Assembly (NCBI GenBank): GCA_027047745.1
Contig: JALTUB010000018.1
Span: forward strand, 1-26,422
Reading direction: 5' to 3'
Source: Sulfurimonas sp.
GTDB lineage: Bacteria; Campylobacterota; Campylobacteria; Campylobacterales; Sulfurimonadaceae
DNA: 26,422 bases
The translations under genes and the position numbers were made by a program. Positions 15,614-23,792 of this stretch are shown here, one piece after another. Each line of letters opens with the position of its first letter. Position 1 is the stretch's first letter. The notes under the pieces were generated by a model, which was given only the letters and a program-made list of their open reading frames with translations, searched no databases and was not told the DNA's origin.

Positions 15614-18600
15614 ATGAAGTTAAACAAGTTTCTCAACTATCAAAACATTGTTATTATTGCTTCCATTCTTCCTATTGTCATTTTTGGTTTTGTAACATAT
15701 CAAAATGCTAAAGAGGCTAAGTTAGAGTCTATTTCTGAGTTTATTTCAAACATAAACAGAGAGAAAAAAAACACAGCATTAGAGTATTTTGAAAAAGTTA
15801 AATTTGATACTAAAAATCTAGCACAAACTATTAAATTTTTTCAAAAGAAATCAAGCAAATATATAAGTAACATACAAAGTACACAAAAAAAAGAGATACT
15901 TGAGTTTTATGAACATAATGACGAAGATATTTTGACCCTAGCCACTAAGGATATATTTCAATATGTATTTAAGTTTAAGGATATGCAAAGATTAGTAAGA
16001 CCAGAGTATATACAAGCACTTCACACTTATGAAAAAAATCTAGATATCAAAAATGTTTTGATGATAAACAAAAATGGTAAAATCGTTTATGCGTCAAAAC
16101 AATTTGAGTTAGTAAACAAAAATGTTACTCAGATAACTAAACCCTTTAAAAAGATGTGGCATAGAGTAAAACGGCTTAAATATCATGGTAAAAATTCTAT
16201 CCGTTATATACAGCTTGGATACAACAAGTTTTCCAACTCTTACAAACAGTATGCTATCTCACCATTTAAAGATGTTGATGGTTTTATTGCTATAGAGATT
16301 GACAATAACAAGCTTGGAGAGTATCTAAAAAGCTCTCATTCTATTGGAAAAACAGCTGAGTCCTACCTTATTTACAAAGATGGTCATGATACATTTTTGG
16401 CAACTAACAGAGAGGTTAAAAAGGGAAAGATAGGAGACAAGAAAAGTAGTAAGTATATTGATTTGGCATTTAAGGCAGAGGACTCAATAGCTACAAAAGT
16501 AGGAAGTACGGGTAATATTGAGATTGATAAATATACTCCTATAAAAATTAAAAACATAAGATATACTTTACAGACAACAGTATCTCTCATGGAAGCAATC
16601 TCTCCAAGCATGAAAAATTCTAATATATTTGAATCATTTTTAAAAGACAATGGATATAACAACCTTATACTTGTTTATAAAAATGGAGATGTTTTTTACT
16701 CTTATAAAAAAGAGGATATTTACAAAACAAATATACTCAATGGAAAATACTCCAACATAGCTTTAGCAAAGTCCATAAAAAAGGTTTTCAAGACAAAAAA
16801 ATTCCTATTGACAGATATTTGTTCTTATCCTATTTCTCCCGAGAAAATAGCACAATTTGCTATAATGCCTATCCTTGATAAAGAGTCAAACATAGAGATG
16901 CTAGTTGTATTACAATTACCTCTATATGCACTATCAAATAAATTATCCTCTAGTAATGCTCTTAACAATATTTACGAAACGGAGGAGACTTATTTAGTTG
17001 GTAAGGATTATAAACTAAGGTCTTATATAGAATCTCAATCATCTAAATACAATATCCTAAACTCATACTTAAAAGGGATTTTAGTAGATACAGAACCTGT
17101 AAAATCAGCTTTAGCAGGGAACAAGAGAACTATCATGAGTAAAGATTATCAAAACAGATCTGTTCTCTCAAGTTTTGAGAAGATAAAATACTCAGATGTT
17201 GATTGGGCAGTTGTTTCAGAGATTGATGAGTTAGAAATATCAAACTCGCTAAAAGAGTTAAAATCAAATATATACCTCTTTGTGTTTGTCTCATCTTTTA
17301 TTGTCTTTTTTGTTATGCTCCTAATAATAAGAGAAAAAAATAAAAATGATAGAAAGTTAAATCATGCAGCTAAACATGACAGCTTAACTGCTTTGCCAAA
17401 TAGAAAATATATTTTAGAGTATTTGGAATATATTCTTAAATACAACAAAAGAGATAAACACAAAGGTGCTGTTCTCTTTTTAGATTTAGACAAATTTAAA
17501 CTGATAAATGACACTTATGGGCATAAAGCTGGTGATTTTGTTTTGATAGAAGTTACTAAGCTCTTAAAAAGTGTGCTTAGAGATGAAGACATCTTAGCTC
17601 GTTTAGGTGGAGATGAGTTTCTTATCATCATGAATGATTTTAAAAATCCTAACGATATTGATAACTTATGCAAAAGGATTTTAAAAAATTTTAAAAACCC
17701 TATAAAAGATAAAGATAGGGCTTATGAGGTTGGGATAAGTATAGGTATCTCTACTTTTCCTTATGATAGCAATAATGCTACTGAACTCTTAATGTTTGCA
17801 GATACTGCCATGTATGCTACAAAAGATAATGGCAGAAATGGCTATACCTTTTATAACCTTAAGATGACTCAAAGAGCATTACAAATGGCAAAGATAGAAA
17901 AAGAGTTAAGAGATGCTATAAAAAATGATGAACTTACTCTATACTATCAACCTCAAGTAAACCTACAAACACAAAAAGTTGATGGGGTCGAAGCATTGGT
18001 GAGATGGAACCATCCAAGTGATGGTTTTGTTATGCCAAATGATTTTATCCCCGTAGCAGAAGCTTCTAACCTTATAATAGACCTAGGATACTGGGTACTA
18101 GAACAAGCCTGTAAAGATTTTATACTCTGGAGAGAATCAAGTTGTGAGTTAGGCTACATAGCAGTCAATATGTCTTCAAAACAGATACAAAGTGCTGATT
18201 GTGTACAGAGTGTTATAAATATACTAGGAAAATATTCTGTTAATCCAAGGCGAATAGAACTAGAGATAACAGAAACGACTCTAATATCTAACTTTGAAAG
18301 CACTATCGACAATATAAATGCCTTAAAAAAGCTTGGTATCAACTTCTCTATAGATGATTTTGGAACAGGTTACTCCTCTTTGTCATATCTAAAAGCCTTA
18401 GATGTTTCTACACTAAAAATAGATAGAGAATTTGTCAAAGATATTATCGAAGATAGAGATGATAGAGCCATCGTAGTCGCTATCATAGCCATGGGACACG
18501 CTCTTAACTACAATATTGTTGCCGAGGGAGCAGAGACAAAAGCTGAAGTTGAGTTACTAAAATATTTAGCTTGTGATATGGTTCAAGGATACTACTACTC

Positions 18601-18658
18601 AAAACCCATAACTTCAAATAAACTAATAGACTTTGTAAGGAACTCAAATGCTAACTGA
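15614..18658 (+). CDS. membrane sensor with tandem Cache-like domains, GGDEF and EAL
   Basis: A 1014-residue c-di-GMP enzyme. Membrane helices at about 9-28 and 553-575 enclose a periplasmic region of some 520 residues with two Cache-like modules, marked by SIGKTAESYLIYKDGH and YETEETYLVGKDYKLRS. The cytoplasmic GGDEF domain is intact (GGDEF 665-669) with a complete inhibitory site R656-x-x-D659. The EAL domain has EALVRW (793-798), ITETTL, the IDDFGTGYSS loop, the KID lysine, VAEGAET and QGYYYSKP, so it should also be active. Both making and breaking c-di-GMP are possible; the balance cannot be read from sequence. The ligand is unknown. Its end overlaps the start of the dCMP deaminase gene by 11 bp. 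Confidence 0.94.
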   Translation: MKLNKFLNYQNIVIIASILPIVIFGFVTYQNAKEAKLESISEFISNINREKKNTALEYFEKVKFDTKNLAQTIKFFQKKSSKYISNIQSTQKKEILEFYEHNDEDILTLATKDIFQYVFKFKDMQRLVRPEYIQALHTYEKNLDIKNVLMINKNGKIVYASKQFELVNKNVTQITKPFKKMWHRVKRLKYHGKNSIRYIQLGYNKFSNSYKQYAISPFKDVDGFIAIEIDNNKLGEYLKSSHSIGKTAESYLIYKDGHDTFLATNREVKKGKIGDKKSSKYIDLAFKAEDSIATKVGSTGNIEIDKYTPIKIKNIRYTLQTTVSLMEAISPSMKNSNIFESFLKDNGYNNLILVYKNGDVFYSYKKEDIYKTNILNGKYSNIALAKSIKKVFKTKKFLLTDICSYPISPEKIAQFAIMPILDKESNIEMLVVLQLPLYALSNKLSSSNALNNIYETEETYLVGKDYKLRSYIESQSSKYNILNSYLKGILVDTEPVKSALAGNKRTIMSKDYQNRSVLSSFEKIKYSDVDWAVVSEIDELEISNSLKELKSNIYLFVFVSSFIVFFVMLLIIREKNKNDRKLNHAAKHDSLTALPNRKYILEYLEYILKYNKRDKHKGAVLFLDLDKFKLINDTYGHKAGDFVLIEVTKLLKSVLRDEDILARLGGDEFLIIMNDFKNPNDIDNLCKRILKNFKNPIKDKDRAYEVGISIGISTFPYDSNNATELLMFADTAMYATKDNGRNGYTFYNLKMTQRALQMAKIEKELRDAIKNDELTLYYQPQVNLQTQKVDGVEALVRWNHPSDGFVMPNDFIPVAEASNLIIDLGYWVLEQACKDFILWRESSCELGYIAVNMSSKQIQSADCVQSVINILGKYSVNPRRIELEITETTLISNFESTIDNINALKKLGINFSIDDFGTGYSSLSYLKALDVSTLKIDREFVKDIIEDRDDRAIVVAIIAMGHALNYNIVAEGAETKAEVELLKYLACDMVQGYYYSKPITSNKLIDFVRNSNAN

Positions 18659-19085
18659 TAAGATTTTTATAAATATTGCAACCGAACTTGCAACAGCTTC
18701 AAAGTGTGTTTCAAAACATGTAGGAGCAGTTATAGTTAAGGATGGGCGAATACTAAGCACAGGCTATAACGGAACACCAGCAGGTTTTATAAACTGCAAT
18801 GAACATTGGCATGGCGAATATACTAAAGAGCATCATGAGTGGTCAAAAACTTATGAGATTCATGCAGAGATGAATGCCATCATCTGGGCAGCTCGTGAGG
18901 GGATAAGCATAAAAGGGGCAACTATCTATGTAACACTTGAACCATGTAGTGAATGTAGTAAAAATCTTATAGCAAGTGGCATAAAAAGGATAGTTTATGC
19001 CAAAGAGTATGAATATACGCACTCAAAAGTTATCTCTAAATTTTTAGAGGACAATGGGGTTAATATTGAAAAGTTAAGTATCTAA
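18648..19085 (+). CDS. dCMP deaminase family protein (ComEB-like)
   Basis: A 145-residue zinc-dependent deaminase. Zinc ligands and catalytic Glu are H72 and E74 in HAEMNAI, and C100 and C103 in PCSEC. The N-terminal region SKHVGAVIVKDGRILSTGYNGTPAG followed by Cys50 is characteristic of dCMP deaminases, which make dUMP for thymidylate synthesis; free cytidine or tRNA adenosine deaminases lack it. The start codon lies inside the GGDEF/EAL gene (11-bp overlap, different frame), so translation is probably coupled. In Bacillus the homologue is named comEB for its location, not for a role in DNA uptake. Confidence 0.9.
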   Translation: MLTDKIFINIATELATASKCVSKHVGAVIVKDGRILSTGYNGTPAGFINCNEHWHGEYTKEHHEWSKTYEIHAEMNAIIWAAREGISIKGATIYVTLEPCSECSKNLIASGIKRIVYAKEYEYTHSKVISKFLEDNGVNIEKLSI

Positions 19086-19108
19086 GACACTTTAAATACA
19101 AAAAACTA

Positions 19109-19114
19109 TATAAT
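19109..19114 (+). promoter_or_regulatory. candidate -10 box for the gene pair at 19148
   Basis: A perfect TATAAT 33 bases upstream of the ATG, followed by a strong AAAGGAG ribosome site (19133-19139). No clear -35. Confidence 0.45.
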
Positions 19115-19147
19115 CAAACAATAAACTTTTCTAAAGGAGTCAAAAAG

Positions 19148-19615
19148 ATGTCACATTTACCAAATACACTTAACTCTTTTTGGCTCTGGCGAGAGGTATC
19201 TTCTAAACTCGGTGTATCAAATCCTGCATACAAATACTGGAAAAATACACCCAACTTAAAGCTAAACAACAAATATGTCTTTGTTCAAAAAAACACCCTT
19301 CCACAAAAACATCAACATATTGAAGAGATACTAACAGACCTCTCTGGGTACCTACCTATCAAGTTTGCTTCAGACCAACTTCATGTAAATGAACACCTGT
19401 TCTCTTATGATAAAATGAAACTTTATAGAGAATTTGAGTATAAATTTGTAGAAGATATTAAATTTGTAAATATAAAAAAGTTCTTTAGAGAAAATGGCAT
19501 AAAAGTTTCAAAAAACTCTATGATACATCTAGCGAAAATAAAAGATTTGGAGTTGAGTGCTGACTCTACTTTTTACAACTTGAAAAATGATTATGGGATA
19601 GTGGTTTACAACTAA
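19148..19615 (+). CDS. hypothetical 155-residue protein coupled to LapB-like gene
   Basis: I do not recognise this soluble basic protein. The N-terminal segment SFWLWREVSSKLGVSNPAYKYW (about 10-31) could be a helix-turn-helix, since it has the pattern of a short recognition helix pair, but the match is by eye only. A second region (YREFEYKFVEDIKFVNIKKFFRENG) is rich in aromatic and charged residues. There is no signal peptide, membrane helix or cysteine. It has a strong ribosome site and its stop TAA shares one base with the ATG of the next gene (TAATG), so the two are translationally coupled. Confidence 0.75.
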   Translation: MSHLPNTLNSFWLWREVSSKLGVSNPAYKYWKNTPNLKLNNKYVFVQKNTLPQKHQHIEEILTDLSGYLPIKFASDQLHVNEHLFSYDKMKLYREFEYKFVEDIKFVNIKKFFRENGIKVSKNSMIHLAKIKDLELSADSTFYNLKNDYGIVVYN

Positions 19616-20664
19616 TGAACAATTTTTTTATAGACTTTCGTGACCCACTTTTTTCTATCATAATATTTTTTGCTATTATTTTTATAATATCATTCTCCTC
19701 TTACTGGTGGGGACGGTACAAAACAAAAGAAGAATCAAAAGACTTAGATAAGTTTTTAAAACAGTTTCGCACTCTTCCATCAAAAGATGAACTAAAAACT
19801 CTTATATCAAGTGGAGAACTATCTGAAAAATCATGGCTTATTTTAGCTAACTCTTATAGTAAAGATGGTGATTTTGAAAAGGCAATAGAGATTTATCATG
19901 AGATATTGAACCTACAAAACAATACTACAAAGAAAGAGACTATGTTTTTGTTAGGTAAGATATACTTTAAGGCTGGTTTTTTAGAAAGAGCGCAAAAAGT
20001 TTTTTTAGAGATACTAAGAACATCGCCAAGAAGTCCTCACGCACTTCACTATCTTCTACTTGTTTATGAGTATATGCGTGATTATAAAATGGCTTTAGAA
20101 GTGCTTGAGCCATTAGAACAACTAAATGAGGAGATAGATAAGGACAATGCTTATCTTAAGTCATTGGCTCTTCTAAACAGCACTGAACTATCTACTCAAG
20201 AAAAAGCAGATGAGCTTTTAAAGATACATGAGACTTCGCACAAGCTCACTTATATGATTTTTGAGTATCTTTTTCGAGTAAATCCAAAACAAGCTTGGGA
20301 AAATTTCGATGCCTCAAGAAGTGAACTTTTAACTGATATTTTATGGTCATTAGATTCACAAAACCTAGATTTAGATATAATTTCAAAAAATAGTTACCTA
20401 AGAGAGCTTTATAGTGCAAGAGGTGATATTGATTTGGCAGATGAGAGTTCAGTTTTTGAGTTAAATCTACTTATCAACCTAAAAAATACAAATGCTAATG
20501 CTACTTTAAACTTTGAATATATGTGTAGTAACTGTAAGCAAAGATACCCTTTTGCATTCAATCGTTGTAGTAGTTGTCATGCTATTGATACGATAGATGT
20601 TCAATGGCGTCTTACACAAGATTATCACAAGGATTATAGTGAAGAAAATAACTCTTTTCAGTAA
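19615..20664 (+). CDS. LapB/YciM-like membrane TPR protein with C-terminal rubredoxin-type metal site
   Basis: The 349-residue protein has the LapB layout: one N-terminal membrane helix (about 11-30) ending in WWGRYKTKEE, cytoplasmic TPR repeats from about 72 to 170 and a looser helical region to 290, then a C-terminal metal site of the rubredoxin kind with C304-x-x-C307 and C318-x-x-C321. In E. coli LapB (389 residues) binds FtsH and controls LpxC turnover and thus lipopolysaccharide amount; the C-terminal CxxC...CxxC lies against the TPRs. Function here is inferred from architecture. The middle TPRs are diverged. It starts within the stop of the 155-residue gene and is followed by rnc after 82 bp. 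Confidence 0.78.
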   Translation: MNNFFIDFRDPLFSIIIFFAIIFIISFSSYWWGRYKTKEESKDLDKFLKQFRTLPSKDELKTLISSGELSEKSWLILANSYSKDGDFEKAIEIYHEILNLQNNTTKKETMFLLGKIYFKAGFLERAQKVFLEILRTSPRSPHALHYLLLVYEYMRDYKMALEVLEPLEQLNEEIDKDNAYLKSLALLNSTELSTQEKADELLKIHETSHKLTYMIFEYLFRVNPKQAWENFDASRSELLTDILWSLDSQNLDLDIISKNSYLRELYSARGDIDLADESSVFELNLLINLKNTNANATLNFEYMCSNCKQRYPFAFNRCSSCHAIDTIDVQWRLTQDYHKDYSEENNSFQ

Positions 20665-20746
20665 TCTTGTGGATATTGAGATAGACTAGCTAGTAATGCA
20701 GCACAAAAAATGAAAGATTGGATTTCATAAAATTGATGAGGAACAG

Positions 20747-21430
20747 ATGAATAAAAACATAGAGATATTAGAAAAACAGTTGGGTTATACATTTGAGAAC
20801 AGAGAGCTGATTGTTGAAGCACTAACACATAAAAGCTATAAGAAATCTTATGACAACGAAAGACTTGAATTTTTAGGTGATGCTGTTATGGATTTGATTG
20901 TTGGAGAGTACCTTTTTAAAAAGTTTAACAAATCAGATGAGGGACAACTCTCAAAGATAAGAGCATCTCTAGTTAGTGAAACAGGCTTTACAAAACTAGC
21001 AAAGATACTAAAACTAGGAGATTATCTTCTTTTATCAAATGCAGAAGAAAATAATGGGGGAAGAGAAAAATCATCACTTCTTTCAAATGCCTTTGAATCA
21101 GTTATGGGAGCTATATATCTCGAAGCTGGTCTTAAAAAAGTAGAAGAGATTGCCATTAAACTCATAGAAGATAACTATCAAGACATATCTCTTGACTCTC
21201 TATTTCGTGACTTTAAAACTACACTTCAAGAGCTAACACAGGCTAGATATGGGGTGACTCCAGAGTACAGAGTTCTCTCTAGTAGAGGTCCTGACCATCT
21301 AAAAGAGTTTGAGGTTGGTGTCTTTGTTCAAGATAAAGAGTATGCTAGAGCAAGTGGAAAAAGCAAAAAGATAGCACAACAAATAGCAGCAGAGGTAGCA
21401 CTTCATGTACTTAAAAAGGACAAGGCGTGA
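20747..21430 (+). CDS. rnc: ribonuclease III
   Basis: RNase III cuts double-stranded RNA in rRNA precursors and mRNAs. The 227-residue protein has the signature NERLEFLGDAVMDL (37-50) with E41 and D45, a helical nuclease domain, and a C-terminal double-stranded RNA-binding domain (about 155-222). The second metal-binding motif reads LLSNAFESVMGAIYLE, so the position equivalent to E. coli D114 is Asn (N114) while E117 is kept. The ribosome site is GAGGAA. Its last codons overlap the GTG start of aroC by 4 bp. The rnc-aroC order is the one known from Helicobacter and Campylobacter. Confidence 0.95.
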   Translation: MNKNIEILEKQLGYTFENRELIVEALTHKSYKKSYDNERLEFLGDAVMDLIVGEYLFKKFNKSDEGQLSKIRASLVSETGFTKLAKILKLGDYLLLSNAEENNGGREKSSLLSNAFESVMGAIYLEAGLKKVEEIAIKLIEDNYQDISLDSLFRDFKTTLQELTQARYGVTPEYRVLSSRGPDHLKEFEVGVFVQDKEYARASGKSKKIAQQIAAEVALHVLKKDKA

Positions 21431-22503
21431 ACAGTTTTGGACAAAAGCTAAAGTTTAGCACTTTTGGAGAGTCTCATGGAACTGCTATCGGCTGTCTTCT
21501 TGATGGTATTCCTGCTGGACTTCTTATCGATGAAAAGTATATACAGAGTGAGCTAGACAGAAGAAAACCTGGTAAAAGTGAGTTTGAAACTGCAAGAAAA
21601 GAGGCCGACAAGGTTGAGATACTTAGTGGTGTTTTTGAGGGTTTAAGCACAGGTACGCCCATAGCCATGATTATCTACAACACAAACCAAAAATCAAAAG
21701 ACTACACAAATATCAAAGATGTATTTCGTCCTGGTCATGCTGATTTTACTTACTTTCATAAATATGGCTTAAGAGACTACCGTGGTGGTGGAAGAAGTTC
21801 AGCACGAGAAACAGCAGCGAGAGTTGCAGCAGGTGCTATAGCAAAGCTAATGTTGCGTGAACTCAATATCTCTGTTATGAGTGGTATTAGTGAAGTAGCA
21901 GGTATCAAAAGCGAAGAATTTGACTATGAAAAAGCAAAATCAAGTATCATTTATGCTCTTGACTCATCAAAAGAAGAAGCACAAAAAGATGCCATCTTAA
22001 AAGCAAAAAACAATCATGACTCTGTTGGTGGTGTTTCTCGTGTTCTTATAAAAGGTGTTCCCATAGGCTTGGGGCAACCACTATACTATAAACTTGATGG
22101 GGTTTTAGCAGATGCCATGATGGGTTTAAATGCTGTTAAGGCTGTAGAGATAGGTGACGGTGTTTTCAGTTCAAAAGTTTTAGGCTCGCAAAATAATGAT
22201 GCTATCCGTGCAGATGGTTTTGAGAGTAACCACTCAGGTGGCATACTTGGTGGCATAAGTAATGGGGATGATATAGTTTTAAATGTCTATTTTAAACCTA
22301 CTCCGTCCATCTTCCAGACTCAACACACTATCACAAAAGAGAATGAAGAAGTTGATTTTTCACTAAAAGGTCGTCATGACCCATGTGTAGCCATCAGAGG
22401 AACAGTTGTATGTGAGTCTATGGCTGCTCTTGTTATTGCTGATATGATACTTCTAAATATGGGCTCAAAGATGAATGGAGTCAAGAACTACTACAAGGAC
22501 TAA
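21427..22503 (+). CDS. aroC: chorismate synthase
   Basis: AroC converts 5-enolpyruvylshikimate-3-phosphate to chorismate with reduced FMN, the last step of the shikimate pathway. The 358-residue protein has the N-terminal signature FGESHG (13-18), the second signature RGGGRSSARETAARVAAGAI, HDSVGG and SNHSGGILGGISNG. The start is a GTG at 21427 inside the GTGA overlap with rnc. Two bases separate its stop from the next gene, so the three genes probably form one operon. Confidence 0.96.
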   Translation: MNSFGQKLKFSTFGESHGTAIGCLLDGIPAGLLIDEKYIQSELDRRKPGKSEFETARKEADKVEILSGVFEGLSTGTPIAMIIYNTNQKSKDYTNIKDVFRPGHADFTYFHKYGLRDYRGGGRSSARETAARVAAGAIAKLMLRELNISVMSGISEVAGIKSEEFDYEKAKSSIIYALDSSKEEAQKDAILKAKNNHDSVGGVSRVLIKGVPIGLGQPLYYKLDGVLADAMMGLNAVKAVEIGDGVFSSKVLGSQNNDAIRADGFESNHSGGILGGISNGDDIVLNVYFKPTPSIFQTQHTITKENEEVDFSLKGRHDPCVAIRGTVVCESMAALVIADMILLNMGSKMNGVKNYYKD

Positions 22504-22505
22504 GA

Positions 22506-23246
22506 ATGAGTGTAAAAGATTTTTTTTATAACTATGGAGAAGTAGTACCAGGGTATGATGTAAGAGTCATTAATGATAGAGAAGCAAGAGCTGCTGCTGG
22601 GATTCTTTTCATGTTTGGTATGATTACTATTTTTGTAGGTATTGGTTACAACCATATTATTGTTGCAAGAGTTTATCTTGGATTTTTATGGTTTGATTTT
22701 CTAATTAAACTCATAAATCCCAAATACTCCCCATCTGCACTCTTAGGAAAACTATTTGTTTTCAACCAAACACCTGAGTATGTAGGTGCAGCACAAAAAA
22801 GATTTGCTTGGTTTATAGGATGGCTTATATCACTTCCTATGATGGAGTGGTTTGTACTTCACTGGGATATAACATTTTATAAGGTACTTATCTGCATCTT
22901 ATGTCTAACTTTAATGCTTTTAGAATCTGCCTTTTCTATCTGCGTCGGATGCATAATATACAAACTTTTCACAAGAAAAGACCCTCAATACTGCCCTGGT
23001 GGAGTTTGTGAGATTCACAAGAAAGAGCCTACGCAAATATTTTCTGTTACTCAAAAAATCATAACAGGTATTAGCCTAATTGCCATAACTGTAGGGCTAT
23101 ACCTTTTCTTAGCAAAAACAGAATCAAAAACATTTTTTGGTCAATTTTTACATGAAGCTGTTTTAACTAAAACTCAGTTAAAAGCAGAAGAAGATAAAAA
23201 ATTTCAAGAAGAATCAGATAAAGAGTTTGGGGATGATGATTTTTAG
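22506..23246 (+). CDS. DUF4395 family membrane protein with extra cysteines
   Basis: A 246-residue inner-membrane protein of unknown function. About five membrane helices are seen (28-48, 52-70, 101-118, 124-150, 183-203). The hallmark of DUF4395 is the SAFSICVGCIIYKLF segment with C146-x-x-C149 at the end of the fourth helix. A second cysteine pair, C163 and C168 in YCPGGVC, follows in the next loop. The acidic, lysine-rich C-terminal tail (about 222-246) is soluble. DUF4395 proteins often neighbour or are fused to thioredoxin-like proteins, suggesting thiol or sulfur handling, though this is not shown. It follows aroC by 2 bp and overlaps the convergent MOSC gene by 4 bp. Confidence 0.8.
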   Translation: MSVKDFFYNYGEVVPGYDVRVINDREARAAAGILFMFGMITIFVGIGYNHIIVARVYLGFLWFDFLIKLINPKYSPSALLGKLFVFNQTPEYVGAAQKRFAWFIGWLISLPMMEWFVLHWDITFYKVLICILCLTLMLLESAFSICVGCIIYKLFTRKDPQYCPGGVCEIHKKEPTQIFSVTQKIITGISLIAITVGLYLFLAKTESKTFFGQFLHEAVLTKTQLKAEEDKKFQEESDKEFGDDDF

Positions 23247-23689
23247 AGGATTTCTATATCATCGCCTAGCTTTATTACGCCCTCTCCAGTGATTATTTTA
23301 GCAAATATTCCTCTATCATCTTTAAGTAGCTTAGGCAACTTAGAATCTACTACAGATAGTCCCTTACAAAGAGTACAGTTTTGTGTAATCTCTAAAATAT
23401 TATCGCCTATTTTAAGTCTAGCTCCAGAGAGTAAATGATAAGGGTTGATGTCTGTTACTATATTTTCACCTAAAGAGCCTGTAGGTATATCTATCGCGTT
23501 TTCTTGAGTTATTTTGTAACTATCTGTTGAAGTTATTAAAATAGACCGTAGAAGATTTTTTCCATGAAATTTATCTTCAACTATTCCATCATTATCTACT
23601 TTAACAAACTCAACGCTTTGTCTTGTTTTGTTTTTATCATCTTTAGTAATAAAAAGTTCTAATATCTTGCCTTGTGATTTTGTATTCAT
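23243..23689 (-). CDS. stand-alone MOSC-domain protein
   Basis: A 148-residue single-domain protein of the MOSC fold (molybdenum cofactor sulfurase C-terminal). It shows the family order: VEDKFHGKNLLRSILI near the start, GSLGENIVTD (71-80), the GARLKIGDNILEIT strand pair, and the conserved cysteine in NCTLCKGL (C105 or C108). It ends in a short strand, GVIKLGDDIEIL. MOSC proteins handle sulfur and molybdenum-cofactor-type ligands, so the place beside soxC (a molybdenum enzyme) is suggestive only. The gene is transcribed in the sox direction, 86 bp after soxZ, but has its own promoter candidate. No signal peptide. Confidence 0.85.
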   Translation of the reverse strand: MNTKSQGKILELFITKDDKNKTRQSVEFVKVDNDGIVEDKFHGKNLLRSILITSTDSYKITQENAIDIPTGSLGENIVTDINPYHLLSGARLKIGDNILEITQNCTLCKGLSVVDSKLPKLLKDDRGIFAKIITGEGVIKLGDDIEIL

Positions 23690-23707
23690 AATTGGTTCTC
23701 TTTAATA

Positions 23708-23713
23708 AGTATA
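23708..23713 (-). promoter_or_regulatory. candidate -10 box for the MOSC gene
   Basis: TATACT on the minus strand, 18 bases upstream of the ATG at 23689, in the gap after soxZ. No -35 is visible; read-through from sox is an alternative. Confidence 0.35.
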
Positions 23714-23745
23714 TTTTTTGGGAGTAAGGAGGTAAGTAAGGTTAC

Positions 23746-23762
23746 AGGAGCAAACTGCCCCT
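23746..23762 (-). terminator. GC-rich stem downstream of soxZ
   Basis: On the minus strand AGGGGCA and TGCTCCT pair over 7 bp with one G-U wobble and a 3-base loop. It follows the AT-rich stem at 23767-23792 by four bases. No T tract follows, so it may be a processing or stabilising structure and not a classic terminator. Confidence 0.4.
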
Positions 23763-23766
23763 ATAG

Positions 23767-23792
23767 AAGCTAAAATTATTTAATTTTAGCTT
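23767..23792. terminator. 12-bp perfect inverted repeat over the soxZ stop codon
   Basis: AAGCTAAAATTA and TAATTTTAGCTT are exact inverted arms separated by two bases. The minus-strand stem includes the last codons and the TAA of soxZ. Because one arm is coding, the lysine-rich end of SoxZ is tied to the structure. On the plus strand a short T run follows the stem. Confidence 0.5.

Noticed and set aside
15614..18658. Degenerate, inactive GGDEF domain
   Set aside because: Checked the motif: GGDEF and the RxxD inhibitory site are both intact, so loss of activity is not supported.
20665..20746. Possible small gene between the LapB-like gene and rnc
   Set aside because: Only short frames with early stops; a CTAGCTAG palindrome and the rnc ribosome site are all that can be seen.
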